A DNA stretch of 7,736 nt from JBFHNV01 sp965365655 (GCA_965365655.1 CBDUCN010000257.1:1-7736), one strand, 5' to 3'. Counted from the first letter of the stretch, positions 1 through 6,600 are shown. Program-made: numbers and translations. Notes: generated by a model from the letters alone, not told the origin.

Positions 1-6
1 CGTGCG

Positions 7-25
7 GCCGCGGATCCGCCGCGGC
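7..25 (-). terminator. GC hairpin just past the lipoprotein stop
   Basis: A 7-bp perfect inverted repeat (7-13 GCCGCGG against 19-25 CCGCGGC) with a 5-base loop lies 5 bases downstream of the lipoprotein stop codon on the minus strand. The position fits a transcription terminator. There is no run of T on the minus-strand side (bases 1-6 read CGCACG), so it is not a classical intrinsic terminator. In DNA this GC-rich a 7-bp stem can arise by chance, and the window edge hides what follows. Confidence 0.25.
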
Positions 26-30
26 GCCGC

Positions 31-522
31 TCAGCGCACCGTGATGTCGCCGAACACGTCGCTGAACGCCTGCCTGATGCGCGCGAGCTCGGCGCTGGCC
101 GCTTCGCGCGAGCCCGCGCCGCTCCGCTCGTCGAGCCGGACCGTGATCTGGCTGGGCGCCTTGTCGAAGTAGACGCGGGCCACGTAGCTCGCATCCGGCT
201 CGCGCTGGAAGCGGTACTCGTCGGAGCCGGCGCTGCGGATCTCCGGAACCCGCTCGCCGGCGGTGTCGAAGCTGCTGAACCAGACCTTGCGGTAGCCGGC
301 CATCTCCATCGCGCTGATGATCTGCCCCCGCACGTACTGCGGCGACAGCGGGTTGATGCCCACTCGCAGCACGCCGGCGCCCGCGGCGCAGCCCACCAGC
401 AGCAGCGCGAGCATCGCGGCGGCCGCGCCGCACGCCGACGCTCGTCGCCCGGCGGCGCCGCGCACTGCGGCCCCGGGCCGTATGTGCAGATCGGGCGCCT
501 GCGGAGATCGCGATGCACTCAT
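31..522 (-). CDS. small predicted lipoprotein of unknown function
   Basis: The protein has 163 residues if translation begins at the ATG at 522. An arginine-containing n-region and an alanine/leucine-rich h-region lead to a lipobox LLVGC with the acceptor cysteine at residue 45. This is the pattern of a signal-peptidase-II lipoprotein. Glycine and alanine follow the cysteine and there is no Asp at +2, so outer-membrane sorting is possible. The mature part is about 118 residues, soluble, with no membrane helix and no motif I recognise. It has an N-terminal LRVGINPLSP stretch, a YRFQREPDASYVARVYF stretch that looks like beta strands, and a C-terminal helical stretch ending GDITVR. The start is uncertain: GTG at 531, ATG at 522 and GTG at 465 are all in frame. 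None has a good Shine-Dalgarno sequence, and 465 would give the most typical signal length (26 residues to the Cys). The gene is divergent from the channel gene and shares its upstream spacer. I assign no function. Confidence 0.7.
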   Translation of the reverse strand: MSASRSPQAPDLHIRPGAAVRGAAGRRASACGAAAAMLALLLVGCAAGAGVLRVGINPLSPQYVRGQIISAMEMAGYRKVWFSSFDTAGERVPEIRSAGSDEYRFQREPDASYVARVYFDKAPSQITVRLDERSGAGSREAASAELARIRQAFSDVFGDITVR

Positions 523-566
523 CCCGAACACGCTAACGCAGCGTCCGCGGCAGCGGCAACCGGCCG

Positions 567-589
567 GTCGCCGCGCCGGGCGCGGCGAC
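567..589. repeat. 10-bp perfect hairpin between divergent genes
   Basis: GTCGCCGCGC at 567-576 is perfectly complementary to GCGCGGCGAC at 580-589, with a 3-base loop CGG. It lies 45 bases upstream of the lipoprotein ATG and 28 bases left of the -10-like box of the plus strand. It could be a leader hairpin in the lipoprotein mRNA or a dyad operator. No T-run flanks it on either side, so a terminator role is less likely. Confidence 0.45.
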
Positions 590-616
590 GCGCTCGGCGC
601 GAATGATGTTCCTTGC

Positions 617-622
617 TATGCT
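617..622 (+). promoter_or_regulatory. possible -10 box for the channel gene
   Basis: TATGCT matches 4 of 6 bases of the sigma-70 consensus TATAAT and sits in the only AT-richer patch of the spacer. Hexamers 16-18 bases upstream do not resemble TTGACA. If used, it gives an mRNA leader of about 225 bases before the channel ATG, which is long. The call rests on composition and position only. Confidence 0.15.
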
Positions 623-650
623 CGCGCCGACCCGGCCGCCGGGCCCGGAC

Positions 651-662
651 GCGCTCGAGCGC
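651..662. promoter_or_regulatory. 12-bp perfect palindrome, possible operator
   Basis: GCGCTCGAGCGC is self-complementary over all 12 bases with no spacer, the form expected for a site bound by a dimeric regulator. It lies about 30 bases downstream of the possible -10 box at 617-622, where a bound repressor could act. Perfect 12-mers of this kind are not very rare in DNA of this composition, so this is a candidate only. Confidence 0.2.
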
Positions 663-720
663 AGCCGCCCGCCGGAGCCCTGGCAACGCGAGAGGCGCAT
701 ACGAGCGCCGGTGAGGCCAC

Positions 721-834
721 ATGACCGCACGGGAGATTGCGCTGAACCCGCCGCTGATGGCTTGCACGAACAGCGCCTCGCCGGAAACGGACACCAAGTG
801 TCGCGGCCCGCGCGCCGAATGCCGCAGGCCGTGA
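721..834 (+). CDS. possible 37-residue leader ORF upstream of the channel gene
   Basis: ATG at 721 opens a 37-codon frame ending at TGA 832-834. GAGG (713-716) precedes the ATG with a 4-base gap, a short but usable spacing. The product would be small and basic at its C-terminal end, with cysteines at 15, 27 and 34. It has no recognisable domain and no convincing membrane or signal segment. Its stop falls three bases before the GGAG (837-840) that is the best ribosome site for the channel gene. That arrangement could allow translational coupling or a leader-peptide role. A frame of this length is easily produced by chance in GC-rich DNA, so this is a weak call. Confidence 0.2.
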   Translation: MTAREIALNPPLMACTNSASPETDTKCRGPRAECRRP

Positions 835-853
835 ACGGAGCTGTGCGCAGCAC

Positions 854-1963
854 ATGAGCGATCGCGAAGAGAAGCGATTCCTCGCCATCACCGTCCCGTG
901 GCTGGCCTTTCTCGTCGTGGCCTACGCGGTCGCCGGGTTCGTGATGACGTCGGCGCTCGAAGCGCACAAGCGCGAGGCGGCCGAGCGCCACGAGGCGCGA
1001 ATCGATCCGAACGGCACGGAGCCGGGCAAGACCAGCGCCGAGACACGTCCCCCCGAGCTGGATCGCGAGCCGATGCGGATCGCGGTGCACACCGGCATCT
1101 ACGTCGATCGCGTGTTCGACGTCTCGCTTCCCGACAACCGGTGGGGCGTGGACTTCTACATCTGGTTCCGATGGACGGACGGGGGAATCCGGCCGGGCGA
1201 TGATTTCCAGGTCGTCGACGGCGTCATCAGGAAGAAGAGCCTCGAGGCGTCTTTCCAGGAGGGCAACACGCACTACGAACTGTACCGCGTCGAAGCGGAG
1301 ATCACGAAGTTCTTCAGCGTCGCCCGCTTTCCGCGCGACGATCACCTGCTGACGATCAAGATCGAGGATTCCAGGCACCAGAACTACGACCTGAGGTACG
1401 TCGCCGACGACGGCGGAAGCGCGATGAGCTCGCGGGCCAGGGTGCTCGGATACGAGGTCTACCGCACGGGCGCCGTCGTCAAGGATCACTCGTACAAGAC
1501 ACGCCGCGGCGATCCCCGCCTGCCGGACGACTACAAGGCGACCTACTCGCAGCTTCTGTTCGGGATCTGGATCAAGCGCCCCGGCTGGGGTCTGTACGTC
1601 AAGATGTTCGTCGGGATCTTCGCCGCGATCTCGATCGCGCTGCTCGTGTTCTTCATCAGGCCGAATCACACGAGCCCCCGCTTCGGCGTCGGCGTCGGCG
1701 CGTTCTTCGCCGGGGTCGCGAGCAACTACGTCATCTCGCGCCAGCTCCCCCAGAGCAGCGAGATCGGGCTGACGGACTTCGTCACCGGAACGATCCTGAT
1801 CACGATGTTCCTGATGCTGCTGTCGTCGGTGATCTCCGTGCGTTTCTACGAGACGCTCGAGAGGCCCGAGGTGGTGCGGCGCTTCGACGTCGCGGCCTTC
1901 GCGGTTTTCCTGGTCGCGAACGTGTGGCTGACCGTCGCGCTCGCGCGCGCGGCGTCGATCTGA
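854..1963 (+). CDS. pentameric ligand-gated ion channel family protein (Cys-loop-like)
   Basis: 369 residues. An N-terminal hydrophobic helix (about 9-31) is either an anchor or an uncleaved signal; a weak signal-peptidase site follows ALEA at 34-37. A charged linker (38-75) comes next. The extracellular, here periplasmic, beta-sandwich (about 76-243) carries VHTGIYVDRVFDVSLPDN, DFYIWFRWTD (100-109), and FPRDDHLLTIKIEDS (159-173). The last matches the FPFDxQ turn of the family without its cysteines, as in other prokaryotic members. A pre-M1 strand SQLLFGIWIKRP (232-243) leads into M1 (246-268), M2 (about 276-296), a short loop with LP at 298-299, M3 (306-330) and M4 (344-366). This is the four-helix pore layout of GLIC and ELIC. 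M1 lacks the mid-helix proline usual in the family. Ligand and ion selectivity are unknown. The start is ATG 854; GGAG at 837-840 is 13 bases upstream, which is long, but no better in-frame start was found. Sampled rows have lower GC than the flanking genes. Confidence 0.85.
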   Translation: MSDREEKRFLAITVPWLAFLVVAYAVAGFVMTSALEAHKREAAERHEARIDPNGTEPGKTSAETRPPELDREPMRIAVHTGIYVDRVFDVSLPDNRWGVDFYIWFRWTDGGIRPGDDFQVVDGVIRKKSLEASFQEGNTHYELYRVEAEITKFFSVARFPRDDHLLTIKIEDSRHQNYDLRYVADDGGSAMSSRARVLGYEVYRTGAVVKDHSYKTRRGDPRLPDDYKATYSQLLFGIWIKRPGWGLYVKMFVGIFAAISIALLVFFIRPNHTSPRFGVGVGAFFAGVASNYVISRQLPQSSEIGLTDFVTGTILITMFLMLLSSVISVRFYETLERPEVVRRFDVAAFAVFLVANVWLTVALARAASI

Positions 1964-1987
1964 GGCCGGGCTTCCGCCGCCTGCACG

Positions 1988-2007
1988 CGCGCCGGCGTGC
2001 CGGCGCG
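1988..2007. terminator. strong hairpin between convergent genes, probable bidirectional terminator
   Basis: CGCGCCGG (1988-1995) and CCGGCGCG (2000-2007) form a perfect 8-bp stem around the tetraloop CGTG. It fills the 46-base gap between the channel stop (1961-1963) and the hisI stop (2010-2012). The symmetry allows it to act on both strands. No T-run follows on either side, so termination would depend on the stem alone or on Rho. Position and stem strength are the evidence. Confidence 0.5.
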
Positions 2008-2009
2008 GC

Positions 2010-2411
2010 TCAGTCCTCGCGCCTGCGCAGGGCGAGACTGTCGAGGTCGATGCTGCGGTAGAAGCAGCTCGAGCGCGCGCGGCCGGTCCCGGGGTCCTTC
2101 GTGTGACACGCTCCGGCACCCTTCGGCTCGACGCGGTATACGAGCGCGTCCTGATCGCAGTCCACGAGGATCTCGACGATCTCGAGGTAGTCCCCGGACG
2201 TCTCGCCCTTGGTCCACAGCTCGCTGCGCGACGTCGACCAGAACGTCGCCATCCCGCACTCCAGCGTCTTCTCGAGGGCCGCTTCGTTGACGTACGCGAG
2301 CATCAGCACCCGGCCGTCGCGCGCGTCCTGGACGACGGCCGGCACGAGCTGGCCCCGCTTCTCGAAGTCGATCGCCAGCGTCGAGCCTTCTTCCAGCGTC
2401 TTCCTGTCCAT
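2010..2411 (-). CDS. hisI: phosphoribosyl-AMP cyclohydrolase
   Basis: 133 residues. HisI opens the adenine ring of phosphoribosyl-AMP, the third step of histidine synthesis, in the cytoplasm (EC 3.5.4.19). The family signature is clear: LVPAVVQDARDGRVLMLAYV (22-41), LWTKGETSGDYLE (65-77), the metal motif DCDQD (84-88, Cys85), ACHT (Cys102) and SSCFYRS (Cys116). Asp84, Asp86 and Asp88 plus the three cysteines correspond to the known Mg and Zn ligands. Cys102 and Cys116 are 14 residues apart, whereas in the HisI proteins I remember (Methanothermobacter, E. coli HisIE) the spacing is 7; the extra residues are around DPGTGRA. There is no fused HisE domain; the protein ends shortly after the cyclohydrolase core. 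The ATG at 2411 is one base after the hisG stop (TGAGATG), with GGTGGG (2417-2422) inside hisG as a weak ribosome site. The two genes are probably translationally coupled. Confidence 0.95.
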   Translation of the reverse strand: MDRKTLEEGSTLAIDFEKRGQLVPAVVQDARDGRVLMLAYVNEAALEKTLECGMATFWSTSRSELWTKGETSGDYLEIVEILVDCDQDALVYRVEPKGAGACHTKDPGTGRARSSCFYRSIDLDSLALRRRED

Positions 2412-2412
2412 C

Positions 2413-3339
2413 TCAGCCCACCATGTCCTGCGTGAACACCTTCGGCACGGGGACGGGCACGATGCCGTCCACCCCGAGGCGCAGCAGCTTCGGGGCCAGG
2501 ATGTTGAGCTCCGACTCCTTGATTACCACCGAGACGCTGCGCCAGCTCTCGTCGACCACCGGGCTCACGGTCGGCGAGACCACGGCCGGCAGCATCGCCT
2601 CCACGGTGTGCAGCGTGGCGACCGGGACGTCCATGAACACCATGTAGACGGGCTCCTTCTCCGCGCGCAGCACGGAGTCGATGCAGATGCGGATGTCGTC
2701 CATCTTCTCGCGCTTGAACGCGTCGGCGGCGGCCTCCGGGCTCGCCATCAGCTGCGGGTTCGACTCGAACAGCTCGGCGAGCACCACGTTGCCGTTGTCG
2801 CGCAGCGTGCGCCCCGTCTCGGTGATGTCGGTGAACGCGTCGGACTCGCCCATCATCACCTTCGCCTCGGTCTTGCCCTCGCTGCGCAGGATCGTGAGGT
2901 CGGTGACGCCGTAGAGCTCCTCCATGCGCCGCCGGGTGAGGTTCGGCAGCTCGGTGGCGATGATCCTGCCGGCGCACTGCGTCGGCGACTCGATCCCGGT
3001 CTCGGGGCGGGTGGCGAGCACGATGCGCGACGGCGCGTTGGTGTGCTTGGAGAAGATGAAGTCGCCGATCACCTCCACCGCCGCCTCCATGCCGGCCTCG
3101 TACAGGTAGTCCTTGCCGGTGATGCCGCAGTCGACGATGCCCTTCGAGACCTTCTCCGGCATCTCCTTGCGGTCGAGCACGCGGAACACCACCTCGGGGT
3201 CGAAGGGCGTGCTGAGCTCGTAGCGCCGCCCGGCCTTGACCGGACGGCCGGACTTCTCGAGCAGGCGCAGCACCTGCTCGTTGAGGCTGCCGGAGGGGAT
3301 TCCGAAGTAGAGCTTTCCGGGCTCCTTGCCGTATGCCAT
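2413..3339 (-). CDS. hisG: ATP phosphoribosyltransferase, long form
   Basis: 308 residues. HisG joins ATP and PRPP to make phosphoribosyl-ATP, the first and feedback-controlled step of histidine synthesis (EC 2.4.2.17), in the cytoplasm. The catalytic part spans about 1-229: KLYFGIPSGSLNE (to residue 21), DCGITGKDYL (70-79) and the PRPP-binding loop TETGRTLRDNG (173-183). The last 80 residues (VATLHTVEAMLPAVVSPTVS, then VVIKESELNILAPKL and GVDGIVPVPV) are the HisG C-terminal ferredoxin-like regulatory domain. This is therefore the long form, which binds histidine itself and does not need HisZ. The start is ATG 3339: GGAG at 3345-3348 sits 5 bases upstream and homology begins within a few residues. 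Extending to 3444 adds 35 proline/arginine-rich residues without homology. The gene is followed after one base by hisI. The rest of the his pathway is not in the window. Confidence 0.95.
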   Translation of the reverse strand: MAYGKEPGKLYFGIPSGSLNEQVLRLLEKSGRPVKAGRRYELSTPFDPEVVFRVLDRKEMPEKVSKGIVDCGITGKDYLYEAGMEAAVEVIGDFIFSKHTNAPSRIVLATRPETGIESPTQCAGRIIATELPNLTRRRMEELYGVTDLTILRSEGKTEAKVMMGESDAFTDITETGRTLRDNGNVVLAELFESNPQLMASPEAAADAFKREKMDDIRICIDSVLRAEKEPVYMVFMDVPVATLHTVEAMLPAVVSPTVSPVVDESWRSVSVVIKESELNILAPKLLRLGVDGIVPVPVPKVFTQDMVG

Positions 3340-3344
3340 GTCGG

Positions 3345-3348
3345 CTCC
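3345..3348 (-). promoter_or_regulatory. ribosome binding site of hisG
   Basis: GGAG on the minus strand with a 5-base spacer (CCGAC) to the ATG at 3339. This site decides the hisG start in favour of 3339 over the longer frame that begins at 3444. Confidence 0.7.
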
Positions 3349-3378
3349 GTGAGCGGGCGTTCGTTGGGGAGGGTCGCG

Positions 3379-3384
3379 AGGATA
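3379..3384 (-). promoter_or_regulatory. possible -10 box for hisG-hisI
   Basis: The minus strand reads TATCCT, 4 of 6 bases of the sigma-70 consensus, about 40 bases upstream of the hisG ATG. It stands out in otherwise GC-saturated sequence. No TTGACA-like hexamer is found 16-18 bases upstream. A start just downstream would give a leader of roughly 33 bases. No histidine leader peptide or attenuator could fit in so short a leader. Confidence 0.22.
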
Positions 3385-3435
3385 GCCGATCCCCGTGACG
3401 GTGGTGCCGCGGCCCGGGTGCGATCGCGGCGCGGA

Positions 3436-3488
3436 GCGCGGCACGACCCGCCCCGCGGCGGCCGGCGCGGCACGGCCCGCGGTGGCCG
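3436..3488. repeat. imperfect tandem duplication (29 + 24 bases)
   Basis: Two directly adjacent units share the sequence GCGCGGCACG, then NCCCGCGGYGGCCG. Unit 1 (3436-3464) and unit 2 (3465-3488) match at 22 of 24 aligned positions, and unit 1 carries five extra bases ACCCG (3446-3450). The unit boundaries are exact and there is no base between copies. It lies about 50-100 bases upstream of the hisG -10-like box, so it could be a regulatory direct repeat or simply a slippage product in GC-rich DNA. Confidence 0.5.
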
Positions 3489-3564
3489 GGCGTGTTCGCG
3501 GGCGGTTGCGATCCGGCGCGGGTGCCGTGCCCTGGCCCGCGGGCGGCGCGGCGCCGGCGTGCGG

Positions 3565-3597
3565 CGGGCCCCGGTCCGGCGGCGGTCGCCTGGCCCG
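3565..3597 (-). terminator. possible terminator stem after malQ-treY
   Basis: CGGGCC (3565-3570) pairs with GGCCCG (3592-3597). The inner part contains a further short stem, GGCG with CGCC (3581-3584 and 3587-3590). It lies 21 bases past the malQ-treY stop in the direction of transcription. There is no T-run. In sequence of this GC content such stems are common, so support is weak. Confidence 0.2.
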
Positions 3598-3618
3598 GCG
3601 GCCGCGCCGGCGGCGGCG

Positions 3619-6600
3619 CTACGCGGCCGGCCCCGCAGCGCCGCCGCCCACCAGCAGCGCGACCGGGAAGCGCGCGAGCAGCGACGCCACGGCCACGCCG
3701 CCCGCGCCGGCGGCGTGCTCCTGGCCCGTGAACGCGTCGCGGAACCCGCCCGGCACCGCGGGCAGCGTCACGCGCGTGTCGCCCCACGCCGCAGCGCCCA
3801 GCGGCAGCGCGGACGGCGCCCCCGGCAATCCCGCGGTGAGCCGCGGCACCACGACCACGCAGCACCGCCCGGCGCCGCGCCGCGCGAACGCGAACAGGTG
3901 CCCGGCGCGCTCGCCGTGCACCGCGAGCGGCGCGTAGCTGCCGTCGGCGAACAGATCGGGCAGCGCGCGGCGCGCCGCGAGCGCGCGCCACTGCACGTAG
4001 AGCTTGAGCCGCCCGTCCTCGGGCGCGTCCAGCAGCCGCGCCGCGAGCGCCGCCGGGCCGTCTCGCCGCAGCTCGTCGTCGAGTTCCGCGAGCATGCCGG
4101 CCAGCGCGTCGAAGTCCGGCGCGCGCCGGTTGTCCGGGTCCACCAGGTCGAAGCGCCACGCCTCGTTGCCCTGGTACACGTCCGGCACGCCCGGCGCGGT
4201 CAGCTTCAGCAGCACCAGCGCGAGGCTGTTGAGCATCCCGGTGCGCGCGACGCCGCGCTGGAAATCGTGGAAGTCGGCGAGGAAGCCGGCGCTGCGTGTC
4301 GGATCGAGGATCGCGTGCAGGAACTGCACGAGCGCCGCCTCGTAGGCCTCGTCGGGGCGCGACCACGCGGTGCGCTGCTTCGCCTCCCGCGCCGCCTTCA
4401 CGACGTGCGCGGCGAGGCGCCCGCGCACCGCGTCCGCGGCCGACGCCGGCTCGCCGGTGAGCGGCCAGATCCCGAGCAGACTCTGGTACAGCGCGTACTC
4501 CACCGCCGGCTCCGGCACCTCGGCGTCGTCGATGCGAACGCGCTGCGCGCGGTTCATTCCCGACCAGCGCTGCGCCCGCGCCGACCACTCGTCGGCCCAC
4601 TCCGAGAGCACCGCGAGGCGCATGCGCACGTCCTCGGAGCGCTTGGAATCGTGGGTGGAGGTGCCGAGCATCGCGTGCGGCCACTCGCGCACGCGCCGGG
4701 CGAACGACTCGTGCAGCGCCTGCGGCGGCGTCGCGAAGCGCCCGGGGTCGTCACCCACCTCGTTCAGCGCGTCGAGGCGGTGGTAGCGGTAGAACGCGGT
4801 GTCCTCCACGCCCTTCGCCATCACCGGCGCGGTGAACTGCTGCGCGCGCATCGCGAAGCGCACCGCCGCGTCGCGGGCCTGCTCGCTCTTGCCCTCCGCG
4901 GCACGTCCGAGCAGCGCGTCGCGCACGAAGTCGAGCACCGCCGCCTCCACCAGCGGCGCGCGGCGGCGCGCGCCCGCGACCGCCTGCTCCACGGCCTGCA
5001 CGTCGCGCTCCGATGCGCCATCGACGGTAATGTAGGTGCGGTACACGGGGAAGCAGGCGACGACCTCGGCCAGCGCGCGGCGAAGCGTGGGCTCGGTGAG
5101 ATCGCGGGTGTGCGGATCGGACTCGGCGATGCGCGACAGCTCGCGCGCGAGCACGTTCAGCTCCGCGGCCAGCGCGTCCTCCATCACGCGGTGCCGGGCG
5201 CGGTACTCGATGTCCGCGAGCCGCACCGCCTCGTCGCCGGCGAAGCGCGCCCACGCGGCGTCCAGCGCCGCCTCGCCGGCCGGGTCGACGAACAGCCCGC
5301 CCGCGGCCGCCGAGAAGTCGTAGCCGGTGGTGCCGTGCACCGGCCAGTCGGCCGGCAGCGGCTCGTCGCGCGCGAGGATCTTCTCCGCGACCAGCCACAG
5401 CGCACGCGCGTCGTGCGCGGACGCCGCCTGGCCGGCGATCGCCGCGACGCGCTCCTGCACCCGCGTGAAGTACTGCACGGGATCGAACATCCCGTCCGGA
5501 TGATCGACGCGAAGGCCCGTGACCTTGCGCCGCGCGATCAGCTTCAGCAGCAGCGCGTGGGTCGCGTCGAACACCTCCTCGCGCTCCATGCGCAGCGCCG
5601 CGAGGTCGTTGATGTCGAAGAAGCGGCGGTAGTTGATGTCGTGCGCCGCGACCCGCCACCACGACAGGCGCCAGGCCTGCGCATCGAGCAGCTCGTGCAG
5701 CAGGGCGCGGTCCGGCGGGTAGTCCGGCGCACCGTTGTGCTCACGCAGGCACTCCTCCAGCCACGCGCGCAGATCCGGGTGCGCGGCGGCGAGCTCGGCG
5801 AGCCAGCCCTGCTGCACGGTCTTGTCGCGCGCGCGCCGTGCAACCGCGTCCTCGGACGTGTCGCTGCGCGGCGGCAGGCTCGCGAACGCGTCGATCAGGC
5901 TCTGGAACTCGAGCAGCGCGGGGTTGTCGTCGCCGAGGCGCGCGGCGAGCCGATCGGCGTGGCGGCCGATCACCAGCGGGTAGGTGCGCGGGTCCAGCGG
6001 GAAGCGGTGCTCGTGATAGTGCACCGACAGCGTGCCGCCCTCGCCGTCGAAGTCCAGGCGCAGCTCGCCGGCGTCGAGCACGTTGCCGTAGTGATCGCCC
6101 AGCACCGGCACCAGCACCTTGCCGCGCAGCTCGTCCTTCAGCGGCGACCAGTCGATGTCGAAGTGCTCGGCGAAGCGCGACGCGGGGCCGTTCTCAAGCA
6201 CGTCCAGCCACCACGCGTTGTCGGCGCCCATCACGCCCATGTGGTTCGGCACGACGTCCATCACCAGGCCCATGCCGTGCGCCGACAGTGCGTCGCTGAA
6301 GCGCTCGAACGCCTCGGCGCCGCCCAGCTCCGCGTTCAGCGCGCCGTGATCGCAGATGTCGTAGCCGTGGCCGCTTCCGGGCCGCGCCTGCAGGCACGGC
6401 GAGCAGTACACGTGGCTGATGCCCAGCGCCGCGAGGTACGGCACCCGCGCGGCGGCATGGTCGAAGCCGTGCGCGGCGTCGAGCTGCACGCGGTAGGTCG
6501 CACGCGGCACCTCCGCGCGGCGCGGCGGGCCGGATTCCGGCTCGGGCGCCGGCGGCGGCGTCACCGAGCGCCCGCGCTCGTCGCGCAGCGCGCCGAGGAT

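Larger units (their letters stand above)
523..853. other. divergent intergenic control region
   Basis: This 331-base spacer separates the divergent lipoprotein and channel genes and must hold both promoters. It contains a strong hairpin at 567-589 and one AT-richer patch at about 601-622, the most likely promoter core. It also has a 12-bp palindrome at 651-662, a small 5-bp stem (694-698 with 705-709) and a possible 37-codon ORF at 721-834. I see no tRNA, no recognisable riboswitch and no mobile-element ends. No convincing -35 box pairs with the -10-like box. Confidence 0.6.
3340..3618. other. very GC-rich spacer between malQ-treY and hisG
   Basis: This 279-base stretch has no supportable gene. 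Reading leftward (minus-strand sense) it holds the 3' side of malQ-treY with an imperfect stem at 3565-3597. A tandem duplication lies at 3436-3488, and the hisG leader contains a -10-like box at 3379-3384 and a GGAG at 3345-3348. Most of 3400-3618 is almost pure G and C. Frames open across it on both strands are composition artefacts with no recognisable protein. Confidence 0.6.

Noticed and set aside
530..544. ACGCT/AGCGT 5-bp stem at the lipoprotein start
   Set aside because: It is too short to mean anything in this GC-rich context and has no flanking signal.
670..720. Riboswitch-like stretch (CCCTGGCAACG followed by a small stem)
   Set aside because: It only superficially resembles a piece of the SAM-I core; the remaining conserved elements and the enclosing helix are absent, and the downstream gene is not a methionine-related gene.
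603..857. 84-codon plus-strand frame in the divergent spacer
   Set aside because: It is proline/arginine-rich with no domain, its start lies inside the likely promoter patch, and it overlaps the channel start in another frame.
533..2119. 528-codon minus-strand frame antisense to the channel gene
   Set aside because: It is codon-aligned opposite the channel gene, with rich Arg/Asp composition and no recognisable domain. The channel reading is supported by homology across its full length.
3340..3444. N-terminal extension of hisG to a start at 3444
   Set aside because: The 35 added residues are Pro/Arg/Gly-rich without homology. The ATG at 3339 has GGAG at the right spacing and begins right before conserved HisG sequence.
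2303..4684. 793-codon minus-strand frame overlapping hisG and the end of malQ-treY
   Set aside because: It is an out-of-frame shadow with Arg/Ala/Gly-rich composition, and the real frames in both places carry full family motifs.
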